In this document: positions 9,016 to 18,447 of the stretch, in pieces
How the letters are laid out: each line of letters begins with the position of its first letter
How positions within the stretch are numbered: position 1 is the stretch's first letter
Origin: Acidimicrobiia bacterium
GTDB lineage: Bacteria; Acidobacteriota; Terriglobia; Bryobacterales; Bryobacteraceae
Assembly: GCA_016871315.1 (NCBI GenBank)
Contig: VFZE01000001.1
Coordinates: 124,001-188,000, forward strand
DNA: 64,000 nt
Direction of reading: 5' to 3'
Made by a program: the position numbers and the translations under genes
The notes under the pieces: generated by a model
What the model was told of the DNA's origin: nothing
The model's database searches: none
Seen by the model: only the letters and a program-made list of their open reading frames with translations

Positions 9016-10743
9016 GCAACAGCGTGATTGGCCGGTCCTGCGCGCGCTCATTCACCAGGCTCAATGCGAACAGCTTGCCATCAGGACTAGCCGCGAAATG
9101 GCCCGCCGCTCCTGTCCCCCGGCGGGCCTGAAAGAGTGGTTTGATCTCCCCGATTTCAACCGCTGCGCCGCGGAAGCTGATGGCCGCCGCCATCACCTTG
9201 TTGCCGGACAGAAAGTAAAGCTCCTTGCCGTCCCCGCGCCACTTCGGCTCGGAGCCGCTGCCGGTGGAAACCTGCCATTTCCCCCCGCCGGGAGGCAGCG
9301 TTTGGATATACACTTCACGCCGGCCGGTTTCCGTGGAGCTGTAGGCGAAGAACCGGGAGTCCGGAGAGATACGAGGGTGCAGGAAAGCCTGCCCACTAAG
9401 CAAGGGTTCCAGCTTTCCGCTGCCGTCCAGCGAAGCGGTCCACAGGTCACCACCGTTGGCGGCGGCGACTCTTTCAAAAGCGAGGAGCTTGCCGTCCCCG
9501 CCGGCCGGGTTGCCCGTGTGACTGCAAAGAGTGATGGGATCTCCGCCGGAGATGGCGGTCTTCTTGACTGTTCTCCCCGCAAAAAACCCGATCTGACGGC
9601 TGTCCGGAGACCAGAACGAATAGCGGCCGCCTTCTCCGCCGGGCACCATGCTGGACTCCGTGCTATCCATGCGCCGGACATAGAGCCGCTCACCGCCGGA
9701 GCCTGTCGTTGTGTAGGCTAAATAGCGGCCATCGGGAGACAGCGCCATACTGCGGAAACTCGTGTTCACCGGCGGGAAGATTTCGAAACGAACCGGCTCC
9801 GTTGCCGTGGCGGAAGGGCGCAGATGCCAGCCGGCAACTCCTGCCAACAGCGCGAGCCCGGCCGTGAAGACACTCCACACCCGGCGCCGCCGTGCAGCAG
9901 CCGCCCATCTGGGCGGCGGGCTCATCGCGGATCGACTCGATCTCTAGCTTGATGTCCAATGCCGACTGCCACCGCCGGTCAGGATCCTTTACCAGGCAGC
10001 GCCGGATGGTCCGCGCTGGCTGCGGTGGAGTGATAGCGGCGATTTCAGGCGGATCGTGCTCCAGAATCGAAGCAATGAGGCTGGCTTGCGTCTTGCTGCC
10101 GAATGCGCGCTTGCCCCTCACCATCTCATGAAGCACCGCACCGAATGCCCACAGATCCGTTCGCGCGTCGGCATCCCTGCTCTCCAACTGCTCCGGCGCC
10201 ATGTAGGGCAGCGTGCCCACAATCATGCCGCTAGCGCTAGCGGTGAGCGAATCCGTAACGGTGGCATCATCGGGCCCGGGCTGCCGCGCGGAACTGCCCT
10301 TCGCCAGGCCGAAGTCCAGCAGCTTCACGCCGGACTTGGTGATCATGATGTTGGCCGGCTTCAGGTCGCGGTGCGTAATGCCTCTACGGTGCGCCGCCTC
10401 CAGTGCGTCCGCAATCTGCATCCCGTATTCGATCACCCCGGGAAAGCGGCTGCGGGCACTTCAGCGTCTCCCCTGCCAGGAATTCCATCACCAGGAAATC
10501 AGTGCCATCTTGGCTGCCGATGTCGAGCAGCGTGCAAATATGCGGATGTTGGAGAGCGGCAATCACCCGCGCCTCGCGGTCGAACCGCTCGCGCAAATCA
10601 GGCGAGGTGTTGTGCAGCAACTTGATGGCGACCGTGCGGTCCAGGCGAGTGTCGCGAGCCTTGTAGACCTCGCCCATTCCTCCAGCGCCGATCGGCGATT
10701 GGATCTCGTACGGCCCCAACCGCGTCCCGATTCCCAGTGGCAT
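8996..10743 (-). pseudogene. Ser/Thr kinase-propeller gene broken by two frameshifts
   Basis: Three reading frames together spell a second kinase close to the one at 5663-8263. Frame one (from 10743) carries MPLGIGTRLGPYEIQ, the glycine loop and the VAIK lysine up to CPQPLS. The frame changes at about 10440, where the minus strand reads CCCGGGG; dropping one G restores RVIEYGMQIADALEAAH. Frame two carries HRDLKPANIM, DFGLAK and APEQ to about 9910. Frame three then carries a membrane helix and a propeller about half as long as in the paralogue. The net offset is two extra bases. The otherwise clean sequence points to recent damage or to sequencing indels. Kinase-only and membrane-propeller fragments could still be made. 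Confidence 0.75.
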
Positions 10744-10758
10744 TTGAGGATGGGTTCA

Positions 10759-10764
10759 ATTCTA
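10759..10764 (-). promoter_or_regulatory. -10-like element of the broken kinase gene
   Basis: The minus strand reads TAGAAT 15 bases before the ATG at 10743, matching the element before the intact paralogue. No clear -35 is seen. Confidence 0.35.
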
Positions 10765-10818
10765 CATCAGAAGTTGCCGCCTGCATTCGTGTCTGCCCGC
10801 TCCCGTTCGGGAGGAAGA

Positions 10819-11421
10819 TCAGCCGGCGGCCAAAGTGTTCAATGTGCAGGCTCGGCTCTTCTCGTGCGCCGCGATGGCGGCCTCATGGCCGAGAATGTAG
10901 CCCAGTTCGTCGATGCCTTCCAGCAGACAGTGCCTGGCGAACGGGTCGACGTCGAACTTCACCGCCGTGCCATCCGGCAAGCTGAGCGTCTGCGCCGCCA
11001 GATCAATCTTCACCCTCGCATCTTCGGGCAGCGCGAACAGGCGCGAATGGGTCGCCGGGTCTACCACCACGGGCACAAGGCCGTTCTTCAACGAATTCGC
11101 CTTGAAAATATCAGCGAACGACGTGCTCACCACTGCCCGGAAGCCGAACTGCGTCAGCGCCCACGGAGCATGCTCGCGTGAAGAACCGCAACCGAAGTTG
11201 TCGCCCGCCAACAGGATCTGCGCGCCCTTGGCACGTGGGGTGTTGATGATGAAATCCGGCTTCGGAGTCCCATCGGCTTCATAGCGCCAGTCGTTGAACA
11301 GCTGCTTGTCGAGCCCTTCCTTCGTTGTCGTCTTTAGGAACCGGGCCGGGATGATCTGGTCAGTGTCGATGTTATCGACCGGCAGCGGAACCAGGCGGCT
11401 TTCTATCGGGGGGAATTTCAT
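10819..11421 (-). CDS. leuD: 3-isopropylmalate dehydratase small subunit
   Basis: LeuD, 200 residues, is the swivel-domain subunit of isopropylmalate isomerase, which converts 2- to 3-isopropylmalate in leucine synthesis in the cytoplasm. The family sequence is plain: [16 protein letters not shown] near the N terminus and the loop [17 protein letters not shown] that contributes to the active site. Length is normal for the bacterial short form. Its ATG overlaps the leuC stop by four bases, and it is the last gene of the leuABCD operon. Downstream, at 10800-10813, is a CTCCCG-TT-CGGGAG inverted repeat without a T-run, so no clear intrinsic terminator is seen. Confidence 0.95.
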   Translation of the reverse strand: MKFPPIESRLVPLPVDNIDTDQIIPARFLKTTTKEGLDKQLFNDWRYEADGTPKPDFIINTPRAKGAQILLAGDNFGCGSSREHAPWALTQFGFRAVVSTSFADIFKANSLKNGLVPVVVDPATHSRLFALPEDARVKIDLAAQTLSLPDGTAVKFDVDPFARHCLLEGIDELGYILGHEAAIAAHEKSRACTLNTLAAG

Positions 11422-12827
11422 AGCATTGTCCTCACGTCGGTCACGACACCCGTAACGGCGCTGGCGGCGGCCGTTAGCGGGCTCGCCAGGAAGGTCCGTC
11501 CTCCCTTGCCCTGCCGCCCTTCAAAGTTGCGATTGGAAGTCGAGACGCTGTACTCGCCCGGTTGCAGCTGATCCCCGTTCATCGCGATGCACATCGAGCA
11601 GCCCGCCTCGCGCCAGTCGGCGCCCGCTTCGCGGAAGATGCGGTCCAGTCCCTCGGCCTCCGCCTCGCGCTTGATCTGCTGCGAGCCCGGCACCACAAGC
11701 ATCCGAACCTTCGGATTCACCTTGCGGCCCTTCAGCACCTGCGCCGCACTGCGCAGATCAGACATCCGCGAGTTAGTGCAGCTGCCGATAAAGACCACAT
11801 TCACCGGACGGCCCAGCAGCGGCTTGCCCGGCTCGAGCGCCATGTACTGCAAGGCCTTCGAGAGCGAATCGCGCTCCAGTGTATTCGACACCGAGCCCGG
11901 ATCGGGCACCGCGCCCGTCACCGGGATGCCCATGCCCGGATTGGTGCCGAACGTGATCATCGGCTCCAGCGCCGCCGCGTCCAGCGTCAGCGAATGATCG
12001 TAAACTGCTCCTTCATCGGTCGGAAGCTGCTTCCAGCGCGCCACCGCCGCCTCCCAATCGGCGCCCTTCGGCGCGAACCGCCGGCCGTTCATGAATTGAT
12101 AAGTCTTGTCGTCGGGCGCAGCCAGTCCGGCTCTCGCGCCCCCTTCAATCGACATGTTGCAAACCGTCATCCGCTCTTCCATCGACAGCGCGCGGATCGC
12201 AGAACCGCAAAACTCAAACACGCAGCCCGTTCCGCCGCCGATGCCGATGCGCGCGATCACGGCGAGGATAATGTCCTTGGCCGAAACTCCCTCGCGCAGC
12301 GCTCCGTCCACCTGGATGCGGTAAGTCTTTGACTTGCGCTGCAGCAGGCACTGGCTGGCCAGCACGTGCTCCACTTCCGAGGTCCCGATGCCGAATGCCA
12401 GCGCGCCGAAGGCCCCGTGCGTCGCCGTGTGCGAGTCGCCGCAGACCACCGTCATCCCCGGCTGCGTCAGCCCGTTCTCCGGCCCGATCACGTGCACGAT
12501 GCCTTGCTTGTCGCTCTGGAAGCCGTAGCATGGAATCCCGAACTCCTTGCAGTTGGCCTCCAGCTGCGCCACCTGCGCGGCGGCGACTGTGTCCAGAATC
12601 GGAAGATTCCGCGGCGTCGTGGGTGTCGAGTGATCCGTGGTGGCGAACGTCAAATCGGGCCGGCGGACCTTCAGCCCACGCGCGCGCAGTCCGGAAAAGG
12701 CCTGCGGCGATGTGACTTCGTGGACCAAGTGCAGGTCGATGTAGAGGAGCGATGGCGCTCCCGCCTGCTCCGCCACCACGTGCGAATCCCAGATTTTCTC
12801 AATGATGGTGCGTGGTTTTTGACTCAT
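11418..12827 (-). CDS. leuC: 3-isopropylmalate dehydratase large subunit
   Basis: LeuC, 469 residues, is the aconitase-type catalytic subunit that holds a [4Fe-4S] cluster and pairs with LeuD. The three cluster cysteines are in place: one in [11 protein letters not shown] and two in [11 protein letters not shown]. The substrate-binding stretches [19 protein letters not shown] and [10 protein letters not shown] are also present. It starts [18 protein letters not shown]. Four-base overlaps join it to leuB upstream and leuD downstream, so stoichiometric coupled translation is likely. Nothing is unusual. Confidence 0.96.
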   Translation of the reverse strand: MSQKPRTIIEKIWDSHVVAEQAGAPSLLYIDLHLVHEVTSPQAFSGLRARGLKVRRPDLTFATTDHSTPTTPRNLPILDTVAAAQVAQLEANCKEFGIPCYGFQSDKQGIVHVIGPENGLTQPGMTVVCGDSHTATHGAFGALAFGIGTSEVEHVLASQCLLQRKSKTYRIQVDGALREGVSAKDIILAVIARIGIGGGTGCVFEFCGSAIRALSMEERMTVCNMSIEGGARAGLAAPDDKTYQFMNGRRFAPKGADWEAAVARWKQLPTDEGAVYDHSLTLDAAALEPMITFGTNPGMGIPVTGAVPDPGSVSNTLERDSLSKALQYMALEPGKPLLGRPVNVVFIGSCTNSRMSDLRSAAQVLKGRKVNPKVRMLVVPGSQQIKREAEAEGLDRIFREAGADWREAGCSMCIAMNGDQLQPGEYSVSTSNRNFEGRQGKGGRTFLASPLTAAASAVTGVVTDVRTML

Positions 12828-13912
12828 GATGCAATCGCTTCGCAGACCGCCTGGCCTACCTGCTCGGTCGTGGCCGGCGTTCCCTTCGGTCTCAGATCGG
12901 CGGTGACGCGGCCCGAGTTCAACACTTCTTCCACCGCGCGGTTCACCGCGGCGGCCTCTTCTTTGAGTTTAAAACTGTACTCGAACATTGCCGCTACCGA
13001 GCCAATCGCCCCCAGCGGGTTCGCCTTGTTCTCCCCGGCAATATCGGGCGCGGAGCCGTGCACCGGCTCATACAGTCCCACCCATACCCCCGAAGGCTTC
13101 TGATCGCCGATCGAGGCCGAGGGCAGCATGCCGATCGAGCCGGCCAGCACGGCGCCCTCGTCGCTCAAGATATCGCCGAACATGTTCTCCATCACCACCA
13201 CATCGAACCGCTTCGGGTTCAGGATCAGCTGCATCGCGCAGTTGTCGACAAGCAGGTGCTCCAGCTCCACATCGGGATAGGCGGGCCCAACCTCGGTCAC
13301 CACCTTGCGCCACAGCTGCGAGGTTTCCAGCACGTTGGACTTATCCACGCTCGTCACCTTCTTGCGCCGCTGCCGCGCCAGCTCAAACGCCATCCGCGTG
13401 ACCCGCTCGATCTCGGCGCGCGTATAGCTCATCGTGTTGACGCCTCGTTCCTCGGCGCCCGAACCGGAAATCCCGCGCGGCGTGCCGTAGTAGATGCCTC
13501 CGGTCAGCTCGCGCACGATGATCATGTCCGTGCCGTTCACCAAATGATTCTTCAGCGGCGAAGAATCCATCAGCGCCTTGTAGGCGCGCACCGGCCTCAG
13601 GTTGGCGTAAACCCCGAGCGTCTTGCGGATGCCCAGCAGGCCGCGCTCGGGCCGCTTATCCGGCGGCGCCTTGTCGAACTCCGGCAGCCCGACGGCGCCC
13701 ATCAGCGTAGCGTCAGCCGAAGTCGCCATCTGCTCGGTCTCCGCCGGAAACGGGCTCCCCGTTTTGTGTATGGCGACGCCGCCCAGCAGCGCCTCCCGGA
13801 TGTGCAGCGTGTGTTTGAATTTCCCGGCTACATGAGTCAGCACGCGCACCGCTTCGCGCGTCACCTCCGTGCCGATCCCGTCTCCGGGCAGAATAAGAAC
13901 GTTCAGTTCCAT
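12824..13912 (-). CDS. leuB: 3-isopropylmalate dehydrogenase
   Basis: LeuB, 362 residues, oxidises and decarboxylates 3-isopropylmalate to 2-oxoisocaproate with NAD+. Recognisable family segments are [10 protein letters not shown] at the N terminus, [10 protein letters not shown] near residue 135, the [16 protein letters not shown] substrate region, and [18 protein letters not shown] near the C terminus, which forms the cofactor pocket. It follows leuA with a gap of 25 bases and overlaps leuC by four bases. The order leuA-leuB-leuC-leuD in one operon gives the whole leucine branch except the final transaminase. Confidence 0.96.
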   Translation of the reverse strand: MELNVLILPGDGIGTEVTREAVRVLTHVAGKFKHTLHIREALLGGVAIHKTGSPFPAETEQMATSADATLMGAVGLPEFDKAPPDKRPERGLLGIRKTLGVYANLRPVRAYKALMDSSPLKNHLVNGTDMIIVRELTGGIYYGTPRGISGSGAEERGVNTMSYTRAEIERVTRMAFELARQRRKKVTSVDKSNVLETSQLWRKVVTEVGPAYPDVELEHLLVDNCAMQLILNPKRFDVVVMENMFGDILSDEGAVLAGSIGMLPSASIGDQKPSGVWVGLYEPVHGSAPDIAGENKANPLGAIGSVAAMFEYSFKLKEEAAAVNRAVEEVLNSGRVTADLRPKGTPATTEQVGQAVCEAIAS

Positions 13913-13937
13913 AGCAAGTCAATCATGTGCGGAAAAA

Positions 13938-15113
13938 TCAGTCAGCCGCGGTCTTCAGAACTGCCTGATTCGTTACCTGCTGAATGATGTCAACGATCTC
14001 TTCGTTGCGCACGCCTTTCTTGGTGTCGGCCAGCGCGGTGAACCGCCGGTATACTTCGCCCAGCTGTTCCTTGTTCAGAGGATACCCCAGATCCGAGCAG
14101 CGCTGTTGCAGCGCGTGCCGGCCGCTGTGTTTGCCCAGCACCAGGCGGCTCTCCGGCACACCCACATGGCTCGGCTCGATAATCTCGTATGTGCTCTTGT
14201 GCTTTAGGTAGCCGTCCTGGTGAATGCCGGCTTCGTGCGCAAACGCATTCTCACCGACAATCGCCTTGTTCGGCTGCGGGCCGAAGGTAATCATCGAACT
14301 CAGCAGCTTGCTGGCGGGGTAGAGATGCTCGGTCGCAATACCGGTCTGAAACGGCAGCTGGTCATTGCGGACCTTCATCGCGCATACTACTTCCTCCAGC
14401 GAACAGTTCCCCGCCCTCTCCCCAATCCCGTTGATCGTACATTCGATCTGCCGCGCCCCGGCTTGCACCGCGGCAATCGAGTTCGCTACCGCTAGGCCCA
14501 GATCGTCGTGGCAGTGCACGCTGAGAATGGCGCGGTCGCCCAGCGCTTTCACCATGCGCCCGATCAGCGCGCCGTATTCGTGCGGAACCGACCAGCCCAC
14601 CGTGTCCGGCAGATTCACCGTGCGCGCCCCGGCGGCTACCACCGCCCGGCACACCTCTTCCAGATAATCCGCATCGGTGCGCGTGGCGTCCTCGGCGGAG
14701 AATTCCACATCCTCCACGTAGCTGCGCGCCAGTTCCACGGCCGCTGCCGCCTCTTCCAGAATCTGCTGCCGGCTCTTGTTGAACTTGTACTTGAGATGGA
14801 TGTCGCTGGTGGCGATAAAGGTGTGGATGCGCGGCCGGCGCGCCTTGTCCAGGCTCTGCGCGGCGCGTTCAATATCGATCTTCGTGGCGCGGGCGAGCGC
14901 GGCCACCTGCACCCAGTTGTATTCGGCCGAAACGGCGCGCACCGCCTCGAAGTCGCCGTCGGAGGCGATCGGGAAGCCGGCCTCCAGGATATCGACGCCA
15001 AGCTCCACAAGACTCTTGGCCATCCGGAGCTTCTCCGGTGTCGTCATGCTGCAGCCGGGCGATTGCTCTCCGTCCCGCAGCGTCGTGTCGAAAATGTAGA
15101 CTCGATTGCTCAT
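13938..15113 (-). CDS. leuA: 2-isopropylmalate synthase lacking the C-terminal regulatory domain
   Basis: LeuA condenses acetyl-CoA with 2-oxoisovalerate, the first committed step to leucine. The HMGL-like TIM barrel is intact: IFDTTLRDGEQSPG at the N terminus, the metal ligands in HCHDDLGLAVAN, GIGERAGNCSLEE, and then FAHEAGIHQDG and LGKHSGRHAL of the linker. The start is ATG 15113, preceded by GGAGAACCCC. The product is only 391 residues and stops after VRNEEIVDIIQQVT, where the usual roughly 510-residue enzyme continues into the leucine-binding regulatory domain. leuB begins 25 bases later, so that domain is absent and not frameshifted away. Homocitrate or citramalate synthase is a possible alternative, but the leuBCD context favours LeuA. 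Confidence 0.88.
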   Translation of the reverse strand: MSNRVYIFDTTLRDGEQSPGCSMTTPEKLRMAKSLVELGVDILEAGFPIASDGDFEAVRAVSAEYNWVQVAALARATKIDIERAAQSLDKARRPRIHTFIATSDIHLKYKFNKSRQQILEEAAAAVELARSYVEDVEFSAEDATRTDADYLEEVCRAVVAAGARTVNLPDTVGWSVPHEYGALIGRMVKALGDRAILSVHCHDDLGLAVANSIAAVQAGARQIECTINGIGERAGNCSLEEVVCAMKVRNDQLPFQTGIATEHLYPASKLLSSMITFGPQPNKAIVGENAFAHEAGIHQDGYLKHKSTYEIIEPSHVGVPESRLVLGKHSGRHALQQRCSDLGYPLNKEQLGEVYRRFTALADTKKGVRNEEIVDIIQQVTNQAVLKTAAD

Positions 15114-15149
15114 GGGGTTCTCCATGCCTTTGGCGAGATGTGCTGATGC

Positions 15150-15186
15150 AAAAAGGCTGGTACCAGCCTGTTGCTCCGGTACCAGC
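15150..15186 (-). terminator. Attenuator-like hairpin in the leuA leader
   Basis: On the minus strand GCTGGTACC (15186-15178) can pair with GGTACCAGC (15164-15156), a nine-base-pair stem with a 13-base loop, followed by one C and then five Ts (15154-15150). It lies between the leuA promoter and the leuA start codon. The downstream arm is itself part of a perfect 14-base palindrome, GGCTGGTACCAGCC (15155-15168), which gives a competing shorter hairpin. A terminator placed here would act as an attenuator. There is no room for a leader peptide before it if the promoter at 15198-15226 is correct. Confidence 0.5.
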
Positions 15187-15197
15187 GCTACTCCGCT

Positions 15198-15226
15198 ATT
15201 ATGTCGAAAAGTGTCGAATTTGACAA
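15198..15226 (-). promoter_or_regulatory. Sigma70-like promoter of leuABCD
   Basis: The minus strand has TTGTCA (15226-15221), a 17-base spacer and CATAAT (15203-15198), each one mismatch from consensus, set in an AT-rich block unlike the surrounding DNA. Transcription would start near 15191, giving a leader of about 75 bases that contains the hairpin at 15150-15186. Confidence 0.6.
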
Positions 15227-15309
15227 ATTTATAATGTTGCTGTGTAGTATTTGGCCTAATAATATTATAGGCCCCGCTTATCACACCGCCTCTCGTCTAG
15301 CGTAAACTA

Positions 15310-16287
15310 ATGGGAATGAACATCTTCCATGCCGAGGTTTTCCACCGCCCAGCCACCGAGGAGCTGCGCTTCCTGCCAGAATGCCCCCGCAGGCTGCGCA
15401 GTTTCCCCGGCCTCTTGGCTTGGGTCGGAATACAGAACAAAGCCAATTCGACCGAGGGCTGTCTAAATCTGTTGAATCTGTCGACCAAGGAAAACCGCAG
15501 CTTTCCCCTTCCGGGCCGGCCTGGCTTTTTTTGCGAAACGAACTCCCCCGGCGTGTTGGTTGTGGGGCTGGAGCGGCGGCTGGCGCTATACGACCTGAAC
15601 CAGGGCGCGCTGGAGGAGACCGGCATCACCGTCTCCGCGGATGAGGACGTGATTATCAACGACGGGCTGGCGATTGAGGACGGGATCATCTTCGGCTGCA
15701 AACACTTGCGGTTCACGGAAAAGCGCGCCGGCCTCTATTGGTTCGATTGCCGGGCACGCAGGCTGCATCAGTTGCGCGGGGATCAGATCTGCTCCAACGG
15801 GAAACATCTATATAAGGATGGGAGCCGCCATTGGCTGCTCGATATCGATTCGTTTGCAAAAACGGTGGCTCGATATGAATTCGACTCCGATAATGCGCGC
15901 TTAATCGAAGCCGGAATCGTTGCCGATTTCCGCGAGGGTGGTTTGTTTCCCGACGGCATGCGGCCCACGCCAGACGGCCGCTCGGTAGTGGTCGCGTTCT
16001 ACAATCCAGAAGCCGCTGAGTACGGCCTCGCCCGCCAGTTCCGCATCGCCGATGGAGCCGTGGAAGCGGAATGGAAGCTCCCTGGATCCCCGCGCGTGAC
16101 CTGCCCGGAGTACGTAGAAATCGGAGGGAAAGTGAAACTGCTGTTCACCACCGCGGTGGAGGCCATGCCTGATGAGATCCGCCGCTCGGCGCCCGAGGCA
16201 GGTGCGATGTTCATCGCCGACAGCGGCCACCAGCCGCTGCCTCCGCCGCCTCCAACTCTGCCCGCCGGAGCCTTTCGCGCGAAATAA
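15310..16287 (+). CDS. SMP-30/gluconolactonase-like protein
   Basis: The 325-residue protein looks like a six-bladed beta-propeller of the SMP-30/regucalcin/gluconolactonase family: INDGLAIEDG near residue 115, LYWFDCRARRL, a LIEAGIVADFREGGLFPDGM segment and RVTCPEYVEIGG near the end. Family members hydrolyse sugar lactones or related esters using a divalent metal. There is no signal peptide, so it is probably cytoplasmic. MGMNIF at 15310 and MNIF at 15316 are both possible starts. The C terminus has a short proline run. It is divergent from leuA. Its substrate is unknown, and the family match is moderate. Confidence 0.7.
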   Translation: MGMNIFHAEVFHRPATEELRFLPECPRRLRSFPGLLAWVGIQNKANSTEGCLNLLNLSTKENRSFPLPGRPGFFCETNSPGVLVVGLERRLALYDLNQGALEETGITVSADEDVIINDGLAIEDGIIFGCKHLRFTEKRAGLYWFDCRARRLHQLRGDQICSNGKHLYKDGSRHWLLDIDSFAKTVARYEFDSDNARLIEAGIVADFREGGLFPDGMRPTPDGRSVVVAFYNPEAAEYGLARQFRIADGAVEAEWKLPGSPRVTCPEYVEIGGKVKLLFTTAVEAMPDEIRRSAPEAGAMFIADSGHQPLPPPPPTLPAGAFRAK

Positions 16288-16327
16288 GAACTTTCAAAAA
16301 ATTGATTTTGCTGTCAGAATATGGCCA

Positions 16328-18421
16328 GTGCCGGAGATTAAGCTAAGCGATAATTTCGGACTCAGCCTGGATTTTGAGCCGGCGGGCACGTCCGGCTTCG
16401 GACGATATCTGAGGAATCCTCTGCTGCTGCGCACCGAGGCGGGGAATCTTGCGCGGCTGGGTCAGCTCGAATTGAGTAAAGTCGGCCTGGAGGAGGCGCG
16501 GATCGGATTCAACTCCCAGCAGGCGGTACCGCTGGAGGAGACGCGCGCCCTGATCCGCGGCGGCGCCGCGGTAACGATGGAACTCGAGAAGACTCCGGAA
16601 ACGGTCTTGAGCACGCGCATTCAGTTGTCCGCCACGGGCGGCGCGGCGGCGGGGAACTTCGGATTTCAGGCCGGGGCGCAGATGTCGCTGGCCAATTACC
16701 GGCCCTTTGCGCCGGAGACGAAGTTCGGCGATGCGTTGAGGGCGCTGTGGCAGGGCTTCACGATTCCCGCCGCGGTGAAGGATATCGAAACGGTGGGCCC
16801 CGGAGTGAAGGCGACGCTCGGCGGCCGCGGCACTTTAAAGGTCTCAGCCAGCATTGCGATTCCGGTGACGCCGAATCCCATGGCCCTGGCCGAGGCCACG
16901 CTGCCCGTTGTGGGCCGCAAGATTGAAGTGATGGCCGGCGGCAAGTTGCGCGCCGGCGTGTCGGTCGAGATCAGTGGCGACTATGAAATCAGCCTGGAGC
17001 GCAAGGATCCCGATACGGTGAAGGTTGGTTTCTCGCGCGGCAAAGGAATTGGGGCGTCTTTGTCGTTATCCGGGGTGGTGGGAATCAAAGCAGGCTTCGG
17101 CGAGACAGATCTGATCGCCCCTCTACTTGGCGCCGTGAGCCCGAACGCGGCGCGCGAGGTGAAGGCGTTGCGCGATGCCGGCAACGGGCTGCCCAGGCAG
17201 CGCGCCAAGGAGATTGAGGCGGCGATCCGCGCCGGTGTTTCGCGGCGTATGGAGATCGCCCTCGGCGCGCAGTTGAGCAAACTTACTTCTGATCAGCAGG
17301 CGTTTCTCTACGAAGTGCGCCCGGCGGAACTGGACGACAAAGGCCGCGGCGCGCTGACGCAGGCCCTGCGCGGGGATCTGAGCGGCCTGGATCAGCAGCT
17401 TTCCGGCATCCGCCTCGTGCGCAGCATCTTCACGGATGTGGAAACGGAGCGCCGGTCGTTGCAGGTGAACCTGCTGGGCATCTACAACTACATTTCGGTG
17501 AGCGAGCTGACGCTCAAGGGACAGATCCTGGTGGAAGAAACCACCGGCGATCTGGTCATTACTGACACGGCGACGGCTAAGCGGTTCCAGGGTGTGGTTG
17601 ATCTGGGCGGGCTGCGGCGGCTGATGTCGGAGAGTTTCCTGACCACGGTTGCCTACCGCTCGGCGGATCTGGCGCCAGCGCCGGAAGTGGAGATCAAGCA
17701 CTCCTATTTCGAGCTGCTACGCAAGACCTCAGGCAAGGATCTGAAAGACAACCTCGACGTCGCCGAAGCGCTGATGTTGTTGACGCCCGCCGAAAAGAAC
17801 GCCGCGCTGGAGAGCGCGAAGGATTTCGGGCGGACGGCATTCACGGTGGAGACCAGCTATGGCGCGGAGGCCAGCTCCCAGGTCTTCTCAAGCGGAGGCC
17901 AGCCGCGGCCGGAAGCCGATTTCCAGATGGCCGGCCGCAAGGCTCTGGCGCTGCTGATCCAGCCCGGGGAGGAGTTCGACTACCGGCGTGAGATCGCCAG
18001 CGACAGCGTGTGGCAGCAGTGCACGACGATCGGCAACGTGAACGCGATCGCGCAGCAACTGCGCACGGGCAAGATCCGCAATGATCAGCAGGCGCGCGTC
18101 GTGGGCTCGGACTACATACTGATCCTTGAATGGGCCCAGGCAATGGCGAAGGCGGCGCAGGAGCTGGCGCGGATGAAGGCAGTGGTGCAAGCCACCGAGG
18201 CGCTGGATCCGGAGGAGGCCGGATTCAAGAAGCAGCGCCAGGAAGTGGCCGGGAGTTTGAAGAAGGTCGCCGGGAAGACGCGGGAACGGTGGGGCGATCC
18301 ATGGGGACTCGTCTCCATGGCGCTTGTTCCCGAGCAGTCCGTGGCGGCCAGAGTGAGAATCACGGGGCCGGATCTTGACCTGGAATACAGGCGCGGCGCG
18401 GCTCTCGTGCAGCCGGCGTGA
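16328..18421 (+). CDS. Unrecognised large cytoplasmic protein
   Basis: I do not recognise this roughly 697-residue protein. It begins at a GTG (16328, VPEIKLSDNFGLSLDF) 40 bases after the SMP-30-like gene; the frame is open further upstream but there overlaps that gene. No signal peptide or membrane helix is seen. The first half is glycine-rich with alternating strands (GFSRGKGIGASLSLSGVVGIKAG), suggesting a beta-barrel-like or repetitive beta fold. The second half is mixed, ending in an amphipathic helical stretch (LARMKAVVQATEALDPEEAG) and a final strand. A good ribosome-binding site is lacking at this start. It is probably cotranscribed with the next gene, 26 bases downstream. Confidence 0.6.
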   Translation: MPEIKLSDNFGLSLDFEPAGTSGFGRYLRNPLLLRTEAGNLARLGQLELSKVGLEEARIGFNSQQAVPLEETRALIRGGAAVTMELEKTPETVLSTRIQLSATGGAAAGNFGFQAGAQMSLANYRPFAPETKFGDALRALWQGFTIPAAVKDIETVGPGVKATLGGRGTLKVSASIAIPVTPNPMALAEATLPVVGRKIEVMAGGKLRAGVSVEISGDYEISLERKDPDTVKVGFSRGKGIGASLSLSGVVGIKAGFGETDLIAPLLGAVSPNAAREVKALRDAGNGLPRQRAKEIEAAIRAGVSRRMEIALGAQLSKLTSDQQAFLYEVRPAELDDKGRGALTQALRGDLSGLDQQLSGIRLVRSIFTDVETERRSLQVNLLGIYNYISVSELTLKGQILVEETTGDLVITDTATAKRFQGVVDLGGLRRLMSESFLTTVAYRSADLAPAPEVEIKHSYFELLRKTSGKDLKDNLDVAEALMLLTPAEKNAALESAKDFGRTAFTVETSYGAEASSQVFSSGGQPRPEADFQMAGRKALALLIQPGEEFDYRREIASDSVWQQCTTIGNVNAIAQQLRTGKIRNDQQARVVGSDYILILEWAQAMAKAAQELARMKAVVQATEALDPEEAGFKKQRQEVAGSLKKVAGKTRERWGDPWGLVSMALVPEQSVAARVRITGPDLDLEYRRGAALVQPA

Positions 18422-18447
18422 ACCGAGAAAGAACAGGAGGGCTACCC

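Noticed and set aside
8996-10743. Programmed ribosomal frameshifting in the second kinase
   Set aside because: The sites are not good slippery heptamers, no downstream structure stands out, and two separate shifts would be needed. Mutation or sequencing error is simpler.
10800-10813. Terminator after leuD
   Set aside because: The CTCCCG-TT-CGGGAG repeat has a two-base loop and no T-run on the minus strand.
15114-15200. T-box riboswitch in the leuA leader, because of the TGGTACC motif
   Set aside because: The leader from the predicted promoter is about 75 bases, far too short for the T-box stem I specifier domain. TGGTACC is explained by the inverted repeat.
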